This document shows, in pieces, positions 22,153 to 31,050 of a DNA stretch of 64,000 nucleotides. Positions within the stretch are counted from its first letter, which is position 1. Every line of letters begins with the position of its first letter. The position numbers were made by a program, and so were the translations under genes. A model generated the notes under the pieces. The model was not told the origin of the DNA, ran no database searches, and worked only from the letters and a program-made list of their open reading frames with translations. The DNA is from Enterobacter ludwigii (GTDB taxonomy: Bacteria; Pseudomonadota; Gammaproteobacteria; Enterobacterales; Enterobacteriaceae), in assembly GCA_900068845.1 (NCBI GenBank), contig CEFQ01000004.1, positions 62,159 to 126,158 on the forward strand, written 5' to 3'.

Positions 22153-22320
22153 CGTTTCATTCCTTAAATTTTGCGGGGGCAGAGTTCAGTAAAACTGAAG
22201 CGTATGTGATCGTCAGCAGATTGACCATCAACGCCGGATAAAGTTTCTGCGATCAACTGCCGATAATCTCTCCGTTTTAGGGCCAGCGGATTTTGCCTTT
22301 TCTTGCAAACGGGGATGATC

Positions 22321-23883
22321 ATGATCAAACAGCTATCTATTCGTACTGCATTACTCACGCTCTTGGCTTTTATGACGCTGCTGCTACTGGCGGTGAGCGC
22401 GATGGGGATTTCTGCTATCAACGCAGGTAATCAATCGTTGGATGCACTCAACCGCATTCAGGGGGTTGAGCTCAACAGCTTGTATCAAAGTCGTTCTGAA
22501 TTGATGCGGGCTCGCGCCAACGCTGCGCTGGCGGTGCGTAAAATTGAAATTGGTTTACTGGATGACGGGGATGTGGTCACCAAACAAACCCAGGCTGCGG
22601 TAGAGAGTTCGCATAAGTATTTGCAAGCCTTTGTGGATGCCGGAACGGTCACCGCGCACGGTAAAACACTGGCTGATGCCGTTGTCGCGACCTATAACGC
22701 GTACGAGAAAGAGGGCATCACACCGATGATTGATGCTCTGAAAAAACAGTACACCGACGAATATTATCAGGTGCTGGAAGGCAAACAATCGGCGCTGGCG
22801 GCCAGTTACTCGAAAGCGGTCAATGATTTTAGCGTGTACGCCAATGATGTTTCCGCGACGCGCCTTGCGCAGACAGCACATGATGAGCTGAAGCTGCAGA
22901 TTCTTATTGGTGTTTCAGTGGCCCTGACCTTGCTGCTGATTGCGCTGGCGTGGCTGCTGCTGCGTCGTCTGCTGCTGCGTCCACTCGACGGCGCGATTGT
23001 GCATCTGGAGCAAATTGCCGCAGGCGATTTGTCACAGCCGCTGCCAGCGGCCGGGAAAAATGAGTTAGGCCGCCTCAATCAGGCGTTAGCGAATATGCAG
23101 CTGGCGCTGAGCAGTTCGGTAAGCCAGGTGCGCGAAGCCAGCTTGCAGATTGATGTGGGCAGTCGCGAGTTAGCCGCTGGCACCGTGCATCTTTCCCAGC
23201 GTACCGAAGAGTCAGCCGCTTCGCTGGAGCAAACCGCTGCCAGCATGGAGCAGCTCACCGCCACCGTGCGTCTCAATGCCAGCAATGCCAAAGAGGCCAA
23301 TCAGCTCGCCAGCAATGTCTCTGACAGCGCCGACCGCGGTGCCGAAGTGGTGGGCTACGTGATGGAGAAGATGCAGGAGATCACCCAGAGCTCCAATCGT
23401 ATCGGCGACATCCTCAGCGTAATTGATGGCATCGCCTTCCAGACCAACATCCTGGCGCTGAACGCCTCGGTTGAAGCGGCGCGTGCAGGTGAACAAGGTC
23501 GCGGCTTCGCCGTGGTCGCCAATGAAGTGCGTACGCTGGCGGGCCGTAGCGCTACCGCCGCCAAAGAGATTCGTGAGCTGATTGCGGAATCGCAAACGCG
23601 GGTGAAAGAGGGCAGCGACATGGCTACGCGCGCAGGCGAAACCATGGATGAAATCTCCAGCGAAGTAATGCGTGTCACCACGTTGATGAAAGAGATTTCC
23701 ATCGCCTCAGAAGAGCAAAGTCGCGGTATTGAACAGGTGAATCAGGCGGTGACGCAGATGGATGAAGCCGCGCAGCAAAACGCTGCATTGGTTGAAGAAG
23801 CCAGTGCCGCAACGCAGTCGCTGGAAGCGCAGTCGCAGCAGTTGCAGGATTCGATGGCGCAATTTCGGGTTGCTGCGGCGTAA
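22321..23883 (+). CDS. Methyl-accepting chemotaxis protein, Tar-like four-helix-bundle sensor
   Basis: A chemoreceptor of 520 residues. The ATG at 22321 follows GGGG at six bases; in-frame upstream starts would add two to six residues. Membrane helices at about 8-30 and 193-214 flank a roughly 160-residue periplasmic domain of the Tar/Tsr four-helix-bundle type. HAMP (about 215-270) and the signalling hairpin follow, with tip [20 protein letters not shown]. The C-terminus ends AQFRVAAA without an NWETF pentapeptide, so methylation probably relies on receptors that carry the tether. The ligand is unknown. Confidence 0.92.
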   Translation: MIKQLSIRTALLTLLAFMTLLLLAVSAMGISAINAGNQSLDALNRIQGVELNSLYQSRSELMRARANAALAVRKIEIGLLDDGDVVTKQTQAAVESSHKYLQAFVDAGTVTAHGKTLADAVVATYNAYEKEGITPMIDALKKQYTDEYYQVLEGKQSALAASYSKAVNDFSVYANDVSATRLAQTAHDELKLQILIGVSVALTLLLIALAWLLLRRLLLRPLDGAIVHLEQIAAGDLSQPLPAAGKNELGRLNQALANMQLALSSSVSQVREASLQIDVGSRELAAGTVHLSQRTEESAASLEQTAASMEQLTATVRLNASNAKEANQLASNVSDSADRGAEVVGYVMEKMQEITQSSNRIGDILSVIDGIAFQTNILALNASVEAARAGEQGRGFAVVANEVRTLAGRSATAAKEIRELIAESQTRVKEGSDMATRAGETMDEISSEVMRVTTLMKEISIASEEQSRGIEQVNQAVTQMDEAAQQNAALVEEASAATQSLEAQSQQLQDSMAQFRVAAA

Positions 23884-23908
23884 TAAAGTAATTACGTGAA
23901 ATAAAGTG

Positions 23909-23928
23909 GGTCGCTATAAATAGCGACC
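23909..23928. repeat. Solitary 20-bp palindrome GGTCGCTATAAATAGCGACC
   Basis: A perfect palindrome lies 26 bases after the chemoreceptor stop. It is a variant of the GGTCGCCATAAATGGCGACC family found at 27191, 32503, 32556, 57007 and 57043. No T-run follows, so it is counted as a repeat rather than a terminator. Confidence 0.6.
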
Positions 23929-23984
23929 AAACAATCAAATAATCGCAAAGCGTATTTAAATGCAGTGAATCAATAGGCCGTTAT

Positions 23985-24257
23985 TTAATTATTCTTGTGC
24001 GTGCGAATTTTTTCCGCTAATGCATCATCTTCCGCGTAAAAATAGGCGGCAGGTATTCCTAATACATCCGCCAATCTCTGAGCGGTATCTAAATCAACCT
24101 GATGAATTCCATTCTCGTAACGATTAATTCGTGTACTGGCAACAAACTCATCAATTCCCGCGGCCATCCCCAATCCTTTCTGCGACAAGCCTTTAGCCAG
24201 ACGCGCTTGTTTCAAGCGTCGTTGGAAGGTTAGCTGGAGAGAGGAGGTCGATTTCAT
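23985..24257 (-). CDS. Xre-family helix-turn-helix repressor
   Basis: A one-domain DNA-binding protein of 90 residues. The HTH_3 fold spans about residues 11-73 (RRLKQARLAKGLSQKGLGMA, then INRYENGIHQVDLDTAQRLA and LGIPAAYFYAEDD). The recognition helix holds an inserted stretch, DEFVASTRINRYE. No SD is visible before the ATG, and a perfect CTACGA-GAA-TCGTAG palindrome begins three bases upstream, suggesting autorepression. It diverges from a Nlp/Ner-type regulator. AT-richness is higher than in neighbours, which suggests acquired DNA. Confidence 0.85.
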   Translation of the reverse strand: MKSTSSLQLTFQRRLKQARLAKGLSQKGLGMAAGIDEFVASTRINRYENGIHQVDLDTAQRLADVLGIPAAYFYAEDDALAEKIRTHKNN

Positions 24258-24259
24258 GG

Positions 24260-24274
24260 CTACGAGAATCGTAG
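24260..24274. promoter_or_regulatory. Operator O1, palindrome CTACGA-GAA-TCGTAG
   Basis: A perfect 6-bp inverted repeat with a 3-bp spacer, placed immediately upstream of the xre start codon where its ribosome binding site or transcription start should be. The TACGA/TCGTA core is shared with O2 at 24290-24312. It is probably bound by the Xre repressor itself, which is inference. Confidence 0.6.
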
Positions 24275-24283
24275 ATTTACTGC

Positions 24284-24312
24284 TTGTCAGATACTACGAG
24301 TAACGTAGTATC
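24284..24312 (+). promoter_or_regulatory. Promoter with operator O2 in its spacer
   Basis: TTGTCA (24284-24289) and TAGTAT (24306-24311), 16 bases apart, form a likely promoter for the Nlp-type gene. The perfect inverted repeat GATACTACG...CGTAGTATC with 5-bp spacer occupies 24290-24312, filling the space between -35 and -10 and covering the -10. A protein bound there would exclude RNA polymerase. Sequence symmetry is seen; repression is inferred. Confidence 0.6.
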
Positions 24313-24348
24313 GTAAATAGAACGGATAAGCGGACTAAGGAGAGTTGC

Positions 24349-24627
24349 GTGAATAATTCGAAACCAGACTGGCATCCTGCCGATATTATTGCTGCTCTGC
24401 GAAAGAAAGGAACATCAATGGCGGCGGTATCGCGACAATCTGGATTATGCTCAACCACCCTCGCCAATGCATTAGTGCGGCCATGGCCAAAAGGGGAATT
24501 ATTAATTGCCGAAGCGATTGGTATTTCGCCCGCCGAAATTTGGCCAAGTCGCTATTATGCGGAAGATGGCGCGCTCATTGATCGTCAGGCCAGGATCAGG
24601 AATATGAAAACAAAAAACCCGCACTAA
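24349..24627 (+). CDS. Nlp/Ner-type (SfsB-like) transcriptional regulator
   Basis: A helix-turn-helix protein of 92 residues related to phage Mu Ner and E. coli Nlp/SfsB. WHPADIIAALRKKGTSMAAV then SGLCSTTLANALVRPWPKGE and IAEAIGISPAEIWPSRY are the family landmarks. The start is GTG, with AAGGAGAG five bases upstream. It diverges from the xre gene across a 91-bp region with two operator palindromes. Its stop codon lies in the loop of the fbp terminator. No other phage gene is nearby, so this appears to be a domesticated two-gene switch. Confidence 0.85.
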   Translation: MNNSKPDWHPADIIAALRKKGTSMAAVSRQSGLCSTTLANALVRPWPKGELLIAEAIGISPAEIWPSRYYAEDGALIDRQARIRNMKTKNPH

Positions 24628-24633
24628 GGCGGG
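24612..24633 (-). terminator. Intrinsic terminator of fbp, overlapping the nlp-like stop
   Basis: On the minus strand CCCGC...GCGGG forms a 5-bp stem with a 6-nt loop, followed by six T. It lies 21 bases after the fbp stop. The plus-strand TAA of the convergent Nlp-type gene (24625-24627) is in the loop. Confidence 0.7.
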
Positions 24634-24654
24634 CTTGGCAATGCGGGATGTCAC

Positions 24655-25662
24655 TTACGCTGAATGATTGTCCGGATATTCACGGATAAAGCGCTCCACG
24701 TCACCCACCATCGAGTCGTTGCCGCAGAAGAACGGGCAGCGCTGATGCAGCGTTTCTGGCTGGATATCAAGGATGCGATTCGCGCCATCGCTGGCTTTAC
24801 CGCCCGCTTGCTCTGCCAGGAAGGCCATCGGGTTGCATTCGTACAGCAGACGCAGCTTACCTTGCGGATGGCTTGCGGTGCTTGGATAAAGATAGATGCC
24901 GCCTTTCAGCAGGTTGCGGTGGAAATCCGCCACCAGGGAACCAATATAGCGCGAGGTGTACGGGCGCTTGGTGGCGATATCTTCTTCCTGACAGAACTTC
25001 AGGTATTTCTTCACGCCCTGTGGGAAGCGAATGTAGTTACCTTCGTTGATGGAGTAAGTGTAACCCTGCTCCGGGAAGGTCATGCGCTCGTGGCTCAGGC
25101 AGAAGACACCGAGCGACGGATCGTAGGTAAACGCATGCACGCCCACACCGGTGGTGTAAACCATCATGGTGGAAGAACCGTAAACCACATAACCGGCAGC
25201 AACCTGCTTGTTGCCTGGCTGCATGAAATCGGCTTCGGTGATTGGCGTACCCGGCTCGCTGATACGATGGTAGATAGAGAAAATGGTGCCGACGGAAACG
25301 TTAACGTCGATATTCGAAGAACCATCCAGTGGATCCATTAACACGACGTATTTGCCATTTTCTGAACCTTCGAAGATGACGAATTCATCTTCTTCTTCAG
25401 ACGCGATACCGGCAACCACGCCGCGCGCTTTCAGGGCGGCTTTCAGCTTTTCATTTGCGAACAGATCAAGCTTCATCTGCTGCTCACCCTGCACGTTTTC
25501 CACGCCGCTGGCACCCAGAATATCCACCAGACCCGCTTTGTTGATATCGCGGTGGATAATTTTAGCGCCAAGCTTAATGGAAGAAATCAGCGCCGTCAGT
25601 TCACCTGTGGCGTGTGGAAAGTCGTGTTGCTTCTCGACGATGAATTCGCCTAACGTTTTCAT
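24655..25662 (-). CDS. fbp: Fructose-1,6-bisphosphatase class I
   Basis: The gluconeogenic enzyme that converts fructose-1,6-bisphosphate to fructose-6-phosphate. The start at 25662 gives 335 residues beginning [20 protein letters not shown] (332 in E. coli); the frame stays open 40 codons upstream without similarity. Metal and phosphate sites are in [32 protein letters not shown] and [25 protein letters not shown] serves as SD. It is divergent from mpl and has its own terminator. Confidence 0.96.
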   Translation of the reverse strand: MKTLGEFIVEKQHDFPHATGELTALISSIKLGAKIIHRDINKAGLVDILGASGVENVQGEQQMKLDLFANEKLKAALKARGVVAGIASEEEDEFVIFEGSENGKYVVLMDPLDGSSNIDVNVSVGTIFSIYHRISEPGTPITEADFMQPGNKQVAAGYVVYGSSTMMVYTTGVGVHAFTYDPSLGVFCLSHERMTFPEQGYTYSINEGNYIRFPQGVKKYLKFCQEEDIATKRPYTSRYIGSLVADFHRNLLKGGIYLYPSTASHPQGKLRLLYECNPMAFLAEQAGGKASDGANRILDIQPETLHQRCPFFCGNDSMVGDVERFIREYPDNHSA

Positions 25663-25828
25663 AACACATTCCCTGCATCTACGATGGAGTGGCAGCAGCT
25701 GTAACAAGCTACCAACGTATGAGCGCAGTTTAGCCGATTGAACTTTAAAAACCATAGTCCTAATCCGTTTCTTCCCTCGCAACTCGGCGTTACACTGTGC
25801 GCCGAACTTTTGAGTAATGGATCTCTTT

Positions 25829-27184
25829 ATGCGTATTCACATCCTCGGGATTTGTGGCACTTTCATGGGCGGACTGGCAATGCTGGCGCGCTCGCTGGGA
25901 CACGACGTTACCGGTTCAGACGCCAATGTCTATCCGCCGATGAGCACGTTGCTGGAACAGCAAGGCATTGAATTAACAGAAGGTTATGATGCCAGCCAGC
26001 TCGATCCGCAACCCGATCTGGTGATCATTGGCAACGCGATGACGCGCGGCAATCCTTGTGTGGAAGCGGTACTGGAACGCAACATTCCTTACCTCTCCGG
26101 CCCGCAATGGCTGCACGATTTCGTGCTGCGCGATCGTTGGGTGCTGGCGGTGGCGGGAACCCACGGTAAAACCACTACAGCCGGCATGGCAGCGTGGATT
26201 CTCGAGGCTTGCGGCCTTGAACCGGGCTTTATCATCGGTGGTGTGCCAGGAAACTTCGAGGTTTCAGCAAAATTAGGAAAAAGTCCATTCTTCGTCATCG
26301 AGGCGGATGAGTACGACAGCGCGTTCTTCGACAAGCGTTCCAAGTTCGTGCATTACTGCCCGCGCACGCTGATTCTCAATAATCTCGAATTCGATCACGC
26401 GGATATTTTTGACGATCTGCGCGCTATCCAGAAGCAGTTCCATCACTTGATCCGCATCGTGCCGGGCCAGGGCAAGATCCTGCTGCCGGAGCACGACAAC
26501 AACATCAAGCAAGTGATGGCTATGGGCTGCTGGAGCGAGCAGGAAACCGTGGGCGACAACGGTCACTGGCAGGCGAAAAAGCTCACGCCGGACTCCTCAC
26601 ACTGGGAAGTGTGGCTCGACGGCGAGAAAGTCGGCGAAGTGAACTGGGCGCTGGTGGGCGAGCACAACATGCACAATGGCCTGATGGCGATTGCGGCGGC
26701 ACGTCACGTTGGGGTGAAGCCGGTGGATGCCGGTGAAGCGCTGAGCAGTTTCATTAATGCCCGCCGTCGTCTTGAACTGCGCGGTGAAGTGAATGCCATC
26801 AAGGTGTATGACGATTTTGCTCATCATCCTACCGCGATTCTGGCCACGCTGGCGGCGCTGCGCAGTAAAGTGGGTGGCACGGCGCGCATTTTGGCGGTGC
26901 TTGAGCCGCGCTCAAATACCATGAAGATGGGCGTGAGCAAGAACGAGCTGGCACCGTCGCTGGGACGCGCAGATGAAGTGTTCCTGTTCCAGCCCCATCA
27001 CATTCCATGGCAGGTGTCCGACGTGGCCGAGGCGTGCATCCAGCCGGCGCAGTGGAGCGCGGATATCGATACGCTGGTAGAAATGGTGGCGAAGAAAGCT
27101 CAGCCAGGCGATTCGATTCTGGTGATGAGTAACGGCGGGTTTGGTGGGATTCACCAGAAACTGCTGGAGCGGTTAGGGCGGTAA
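25829..27184 (+). CDS. mpl: UDP-MurNAc:L-Ala-gamma-D-Glu-meso-DAP ligase (murein peptide ligase)
   Basis: Mpl recycles the murein tripeptide by ligating it to UDP-MurNAc in the cytoplasm. The product has 451 residues (457 in E. coli). The Mur-ligase P-loop [17 protein letters not shown] is near residue 108, with the central [19 protein letters not shown] and [12 protein letters not shown], and C-terminal [12 protein letters not shown]. The start at 25829 ([15 protein letters not shown]) follows family homology; an ATG four codons upstream is also possible, and neither has a strong SD. Confidence 0.95.
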   Translation: MRIHILGICGTFMGGLAMLARSLGHDVTGSDANVYPPMSTLLEQQGIELTEGYDASQLDPQPDLVIIGNAMTRGNPCVEAVLERNIPYLSGPQWLHDFVLRDRWVLAVAGTHGKTTTAGMAAWILEACGLEPGFIIGGVPGNFEVSAKLGKSPFFVIEADEYDSAFFDKRSKFVHYCPRTLILNNLEFDHADIFDDLRAIQKQFHHLIRIVPGQGKILLPEHDNNIKQVMAMGCWSEQETVGDNGHWQAKKLTPDSSHWEVWLDGEKVGEVNWALVGEHNMHNGLMAIAAARHVGVKPVDAGEALSSFINARRRLELRGEVNAIKVYDDFAHHPTAILATLAALRSKVGGTARILAVLEPRSNTMKMGVSKNELAPSLGRADEVFLFQPHHIPWQVSDVAEACIQPAQWSADIDTLVEMVAKKAQPGDSILVMSNGGFGGIHQKLLERLGR

Positions 27185-27190
27185 TTGTTC

Positions 27191-27249
27191 GGTGGCCATT
27201 AATGGCCACCCTACGATGTACCGTTGTAAGGTCGGCATTCGTGCCGACC
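27191..27249. repeat. Head-to-head pair of 20-bp palindromes after mpl
   Basis: GGTGGCCATTAATGGCCACC (27191-27210) and GGTCGGCATTCGTGCCGACC (27230-27249) are separated by 19 bases that begin CTAC and end GTAA. The same design, two 20-bp palindromes around a short CTAC-led spacer, occurs at 32503-32575 and 57007-57062. This suggests a dispersed REP/BIME-like repeat family. Confidence 0.7.
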
Positions 27250-27254
27250 TTTTT
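27228..27254 (+). terminator. mpl terminator formed by the second palindrome
   Basis: AAGGTCGGCA and TGCCGACCTT form a 10-bp stem closed by a TTCG tetraloop and followed by T-run 27250-27254. It ends mpl transcription ahead of the convergent darP. Confidence 0.85.
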
Positions 27255-27270
27255 CATGTCCGCAGCAGAC

Positions 27271-27813
27271 TTAAGCTTCTGCCAGCTCGCGCAGATACTG
27301 GAAAATCAGGCGGGCGGATTTAGGCGGCTTATTGGTGGCTTTCTCTTTCTGCGCATTACGGATCATGCTGCGCAGTTGCTGACGATCGGCGTGCGGATAG
27401 AGGTTAAACACTTCTGCTACCGCGTCATCACCTTGCTCGATCAAACGATCGCGCAATATCTCGAGCTTATGGAACAGCGCAACCTGCTGGTTGTGGCGGT
27501 TCTTCAGCTTATCCAGCGCCTGGCGAATCGGATCTTCATCGCGGGAGCGCAGCATCTTACCGATCAGCTGTAACTGACGGCGACGGCCTTCTTTCTTGAT
27601 GCGCTGCGCCAGTTCAATCGCGTCGCGCAGTTGTTCGTCGAGGGGGATTTTGTCGAGGGAGTTTTTCCCCAGGTCAACGAGCTCGGCACCAAGGCGTTTC
27701 AGCTCTTCGGCATCGCGTTTAATTTCGCTTTTGCTGACCCAGATAATCTCTTCATCTTCTTCGTCATTATTATCCGGCACATCGTCGAGCCAGTCTTCGG
27801 GCTGCTTGGTCAT
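27271..27813 (-). CDS. darP: Dual-action ribosomal maturation protein DarP (YjgA)
   Basis: A highly charged helical protein of 180 residues (183 in E. coli). The acidic N-terminus ([33 protein letters not shown]) is the family signature. DarP binds the peptidyl-transferase region of pre-50S particles and promotes late large-subunit assembly. It is convergent with mpl and divergent from pmbA. Confidence 0.95.
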   Translation of the reverse strand: MTKQPEDWLDDVPDNNDEEDEEIIWVSKSEIKRDAEELKRLGAELVDLGKNSLDKIPLDEQLRDAIELAQRIKKEGRRRQLQLIGKMLRSRDEDPIRQALDKLKNRHNQQVALFHKLEILRDRLIEQGDDAVAEVFNLYPHADRQQLRSMIRNAQKEKATNKPPKSARLIFQYLRELAEA

Positions 27814-27879
27814 CTCTTGGCTCCCTAAAAAAAAGAGGCTAATCCTACCAGTTTATCGGGCGACTGCGAAATTGTTCTC

Positions 27880-27896
27880 TGAGTCTGATAGACTCA
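27880..27896. promoter_or_regulatory. 17-bp palindrome TGAGTCTGATAGACTCA upstream of pmbA
   Basis: Perfect 7-bp arms around GAT lie 34 bases before the pmbA start, in the 116-bp gap shared with darP. Position and symmetry suggest a regulator binding site; I do not recognise the protein. Confidence 0.3.
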
Positions 27897-27929
27897 ATTC
27901 ATTCATACTTAAGATTAGACGGCAGGTCG

Positions 27930-29270
27930 ATGAACGTATCTACTCAGGTTGCAGAACAACGTAAAGTGTTGGAACAGGCTGTCGCGCAGGCGTTGGAATT
28001 GGCAAAAGCCAGCACCGATGGCGCTGAAGTGGCGGTCACCAAAACTACCGGCATCGGCGTCAGTACCCGCTATGGCGAAGTGGAAAACGTCGAATTCAAC
28101 AGCGATGGTGCGCTCGGCATCACCGTCTACCATCAAAACCGTAAAGGCAGCGCCTCATCAACCGATCTCAGCCCGGATGCGATCAAACGCACCGTGCAGG
28201 CGGCGATCGACATTGCGCGCTACACCTCAGTGGATCCTTTTGGCGCACCAGCCGATCCCGATCTGCTGGCGTTTGACGCGCCGGATCTCGATCTCTACCA
28301 TCCGTGGGAGATCGATGCCGATCGCGCTATCGAGCTGGCTGCTCAGGCGGAACAAGCGTCGCTGCAGGCCGACAAGCGCATCACCAATACCGAAGGCGGC
28401 AGTTTCAACAGCCACGTGGGAATCAAAGTTTTTGGTAACAGCCACGGCATGTTGCAGAGCTACTGCTCCAGCCGCCATTCGCTCTCCAGCTGCGTGATTG
28501 CTGAGCAGAATGGCAACATGGAGCGTGATTACGCCTACACCATTGGCCGCTCCTTTGACGATTTGAAAAGCGCCGATTGGGTGGGTGCAGAGTGCGCACG
28601 TCGCGTGCTGGCACGTCTGGCGCCACGCAAGCTCTCGACCATGAAAGCGCCGGTGATCTTCGCGCCGGAAGTGGCGACCGGTTTGTTTGGTCATCTGGTT
28701 GGCATGATCAGCGGCAGCAGCGTCTATCGTAAATCCACCTTCCTGCTCGATTCACTCGGTAAGCAGATTCTGCCGGAATGGCTCACCATTGAAGAGCATC
28801 CGCACCTGCTGAAAGGATTGGCGTCCACGCCGTTCGACAGCGAAGGCGTGCGCACGCAATCGCGTGACATCATTAAAGATGGCGTGCTGCAAAACTGGCT
28901 GTTAACCAGCTACTCGGCGCGCAAGCTGGGCTTGCAAAGCACCGGCCACGCGGGCGGTATTCATAACTGGCGTATTGCCGGCCAGGGCCACAGCTTCGAC
29001 GATATGCTGAAGCAGATGGGGACCGGTTTGGTGGTCACCGAGATGATGGGTTCCAGCATCAACGGTATGACCGGCGACTATTCACGTGGTGCATCCGGTT
29101 TCTGGGTGGAAAACGGTGAGATTCAATACCCTGTGAGCGAGATCACAATCGCCGGAAACCTTAAGGATATGTGGCTCAATATGGTAACCGTCGGTAACGA
29201 CATTGAAACCCGCAGCAATATACAATGCGGTTCGGTGCTGCTGCCGGAGATGAAAATCGCCGGACAATAA
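27930..29270 (+). CDS. pmbA: Metalloprotease subunit TldE (PmbA)
   Basis: The TldE half of the TldD/TldE heterodimeric protease, 446 residues (450 in E. coli). The complex degrades unfolded peptides, matures microcin B17 and acts on CcdA. The catalytic metal site is in TldD, not in TldE. Landmarks are [20 protein letters not shown] near residue 43, [18 protein letters not shown] and [17 protein letters not shown] at the end. SD GGCAGG precedes the start. tldD is not in this window. Confidence 0.95.
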   Translation: MNVSTQVAEQRKVLEQAVAQALELAKASTDGAEVAVTKTTGIGVSTRYGEVENVEFNSDGALGITVYHQNRKGSASSTDLSPDAIKRTVQAAIDIARYTSVDPFGAPADPDLLAFDAPDLDLYHPWEIDADRAIELAAQAEQASLQADKRITNTEGGSFNSHVGIKVFGNSHGMLQSYCSSRHSLSSCVIAEQNGNMERDYAYTIGRSFDDLKSADWVGAECARRVLARLAPRKLSTMKAPVIFAPEVATGLFGHLVGMISGSSVYRKSTFLLDSLGKQILPEWLTIEEHPHLLKGLASTPFDSEGVRTQSRDIIKDGVLQNWLLTSYSARKLGLQSTGHAGGIHNWRIAGQGHSFDDMLKQMGTGLVVTEMMGSSINGMTGDYSRGASGFWVENGEIQYPVSEITIAGNLKDMWLNMVTVGNDIETRSNIQCGSVLLPEMKIAGQ

Positions 29271-29286
29271 GAGTCATCGCTTTCTG

Positions 29287-29314
29287 AAAGCAGCCCAAGC
29301 GGCTGCTTTTTTTT
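29287..29314 (+). terminator. Terminator after pmbA
   Basis: AAAGCAGCC and GGCTGCTTT form a 9-bp stem with loop CAAGC, continuing into a T-run ending at 29314. It separates pmbA from cybC. Confidence 0.9.
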
Positions 29315-29342
29315 CGCCCGACAATAATAAGGATAGAATTTT

Positions 29343-29729
29343 ATGCGTAAGCATGTGATTGCAATGTTGTCTTTGTCGCTGTTGTTCTCCTCGGCTAGCG
29401 TGTTTGCGGCCGATCTGGAAAAAGATATGGATGCGCTCAAAGAGGGGCTGAGCGTGGTGAAGAAAACCTCTGACGCGCAGGAAATGCACACCGCGTTGGG
29501 TAAAATGCGCCAGGCGGCAACGGATGCTAAGCAATCTACGCCGGAAAAACTGGAAGGTCAGGCGGCCGATAGCGCGCAAATCAAGGATTACCATGCCGGT
29601 CTGGATTCGCTGATTGCGCAAATCGACGTGGTCGATAAGTTAGCGCAGGCCAACAAGCTGGATGAAGCCAAAACCGAAGCGAAGAAACTGGAAGAGATTC
29701 GCAACGCCAACCATAAGAAATTCCGCTGA
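29343..29729 (+). CDS. cybC: Soluble periplasmic cytochrome b562
   Basis: A four-helix-bundle b-type cytochrome of 128 residues, the same length as the E. coli precursor. The signal peptide ends VFAA with cleavage before ADLEKDM. The axial ligands are present: Met at mature position 7 (ADLEKDM) and His near the C-terminus (NANHKKFR). The redox partner is unknown. In E. coli K-12 the gene is commonly considered defective for export; here the signal peptide is intact. A weak stem (CCAGCC-CAAC-GGCTGG, about 29741-29756) follows the stop. Confidence 0.93.
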   Translation: MRKHVIAMLSLSLLFSSASVFAADLEKDMDALKEGLSVVKKTSDAQEMHTALGKMRQAATDAKQSTPEKLEGQAADSAQIKDYHAGLDSLIAQIDVVDKLAQANKLDEAKTEAKKLEEIRNANHKKFR

Positions 29730-29814
29730 TAACCCGGCCAGCCCAACGGCTGGTCTTATCCCTTCTTGCCTTTTCACCGTTTTAATCCACATAAACCCAT
29801 CATTTTTCGCATTT

Positions 29815-29830
29815 TGTGACCGATTTCGCA
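29815..29830. promoter_or_regulatory. CRP-like site upstream of the accessory catabolic operon
   Basis: TGTGACCGATTTCGCA matches nine of ten conserved CRP positions (TGTGA-N6-TCACA). It lies in the 253-bp gap between cybC and the PRD gene. A 7-bp hairpin, TTTCCAC-TTCGAG-GTGGAAA (29874-29893), follows. I could not find a convincing -10 at a standard distance, so catabolite control is only a suggestion. Confidence 0.4.
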
Positions 29831-29982
29831 CACTTCGTGCGTCCTGAGATCTGGCGCACACCCGCCCGTGGGATTTCCACTTCGAGGTGGAAAAGATGCG
29901 TCTCAACAGCCTGTAGCGGAAAGCGTAATTTCTTTTCAACGCGAATTATCTGTAATTGTCCGCTGTAAACAGGAGTAACAAG

Positions 29983-30321
29983 GTGAGGAGTGAAGCTGTC
30001 CCGCTGAAACCGAGCACGCCGGAAGCGATTCAGGCGCTGGCGGATAATGTGTTAAGCCAAATTGCCGCGATCTACACCGCACACCACATCGAAGCCAATG
30101 CCGTACAGCAGCAGATGCTGGCTTCGCATGTCCGTGCGATGGCAGCGCGCTCCCTGACGGGTGAAGCGCTGCCAGAGGTCGAGGCTGAACTGTTTGAAGA
30201 TATCTCGCCGCAAACCATGGCGCTGGCGCAGCAGGTGGTGGATCTGTTTGGCAATCTGCCAAAAGAAGAAGCCTGGCTGTTATCGGTCCATATCGAAGTG
30301 GCGAAAGCGAACGAAGCATAA
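29983..30321 (+). CDS. Stand-alone PRD-domain protein (EF_0829 type)
   Basis: A soluble protein of 112 residues made of a single PTS-regulation domain, without DNA- or RNA-binding parts. The two His typical of PRDs are present in ASHVRAMA and LLSVHIEVAKAN. The GTG at 29983 is chosen because AGGAGT precedes it by six bases; a TTG nine codons upstream has no SD. It is the first gene of an operon like EF_0829-EF_0839 of Enterococcus. PRDs elsewhere are phosphorylated by HPr, so this may couple the operon's transporter or enzymes to PTS state, which is inference. Confidence 0.8.
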   Translation: MRSEAVPLKPSTPEAIQALADNVLSQIAAIYTAHHIEANAVQQQMLASHVRAMAARSLTGEALPEVEAELFEDISPQTMALAQQVVDLFGNLPKEEAWLLSVHIEVAKANEA

Positions 30322-30338
30322 ATTGCGAGGAATCGAAC

Positions 30339-30695
30339 ATGGTAACTGTAGTGATTGGCGATCGTCTGGGTAAAGGTCAGAAAGTAGCCGCGGGTATTGA
30401 GAAAGCGGGTGGTCGTGCGGTGGTGGTGCCGGGCGTGGCAGCCGACATGAAGTTGGGTGACGTGATGAAAGCGGAAAACGCTGACTTCGGCATCTCCTTC
30501 TGCGGCAGCGGCGGTGCGGGCGCTATTACCGCGCAGAACAAATATGGCTACAAAGCCAAACACGGCATGCGCTCAATTGACGAAGGGGTTACCGCCATCA
30601 ATGAAGGTGCCACCGTGCTGGGCTTCGGCTTTATGGATAAAGAAGAGCTGGGTGAGCGTCTGGTGCAGGCCTGGACTAAAAAACACGGCAGCTAA
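30339..30695 (+). CDS. Glycine-rich SFCGS-family protein
   Basis: A soluble protein of 118 residues, a member of the family named for the motif SFCGSGGAGAITAQNKYGYK near residue 50. The N-terminus MVTVVIGDRLGKGQKVAAGI looks like the first beta-alpha unit of a small Rossmann or PTS-IIB-like fold. A single Cys in the Gly-rich loop could be a phospho-acceptor or ligand residue; this is speculation. SD GAGGAA is good. DUF4312 starts two bases after its stop. It occurs in conserved clusters with DUF4310-4312 and no activity is established. Confidence 0.82.
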   Translation: MVTVVIGDRLGKGQKVAAGIEKAGGRAVVVPGVAADMKLGDVMKAENADFGISFCGSGGAGAITAQNKYGYKAKHGMRSIDEGVTAINEGATVLGFGFMDKEELGERLVQAWTKKHGS

Positions 30696-30697
30696 GC

Positions 30698-30997
30698 ATG
30701 AAACAGCAATACGAGACGCAGGTAACGGTGCAGGGCAAAGGCGACAGTAAAGCAAAAGCCTTTGCCGATGCGCTGAGCAAGGTGCAGCAGCAAGTGCTGC
30801 GCACCAGCCAAAAGATTCTGTTGCGCATTGAACCCATGGATGTGCGGGTGCTGCGCGCGCAGGAGAGCGTGCGAAAGGAGAAGTTTCTCTTCTTCTTCCT
30901 CGCGCGTGAGCGACGGAATTACAGCGTTGAGCTGGACATTACCGTTAGCGTCACCGTGATCGACACCGAGAACATCACGTTCACGGCGACACCCTAA
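30698..30997 (+). CDS. DUF4312-family protein
   Basis: A soluble protein of 99 residues starting MKQQYETQVTVQGKGDSKAK and ending TDTENITFTATP-like (VTVIDTENITFTATP). It has an alternating strand-helix pattern and no membrane segment. It belongs to DUF4312, found only with the SFCGS, DUF4311 and DUF4310 partners as far as I know. It begins two bases after the SFCGS gene, so the two are translationally linked and probably work together. No function is known. Confidence 0.8.
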   Translation: MKQQYETQVTVQGKGDSKAKAFADALSKVQQQVLRTSQKILLRIEPMDVRVLRAQESVRKEKFLFFFLARERRNYSVELDITVSVTVIDTENITFTATP

Positions 30998-31050
30998 TCA
31001 TCCCAGCATCTAAATATGTAGGGTAAAAACGACAACAAAGGGTCAACATC

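Noticed and set aside
29874..29893. RNA antiterminator (RAT) target for the PRD regulator
   Set aside because: There is no overlapping terminator, and the regulator has DNA-binding HTH domains in place of the CAT RNA-binding domain.
29730..29982. Sigma-54 promoter before the catabolic operon, as in Salmonella dga
   Set aside because: No TGGCA-N7-TGC arrangement is present, and the regulator is a PRD protein, not a sigma-54 activator.
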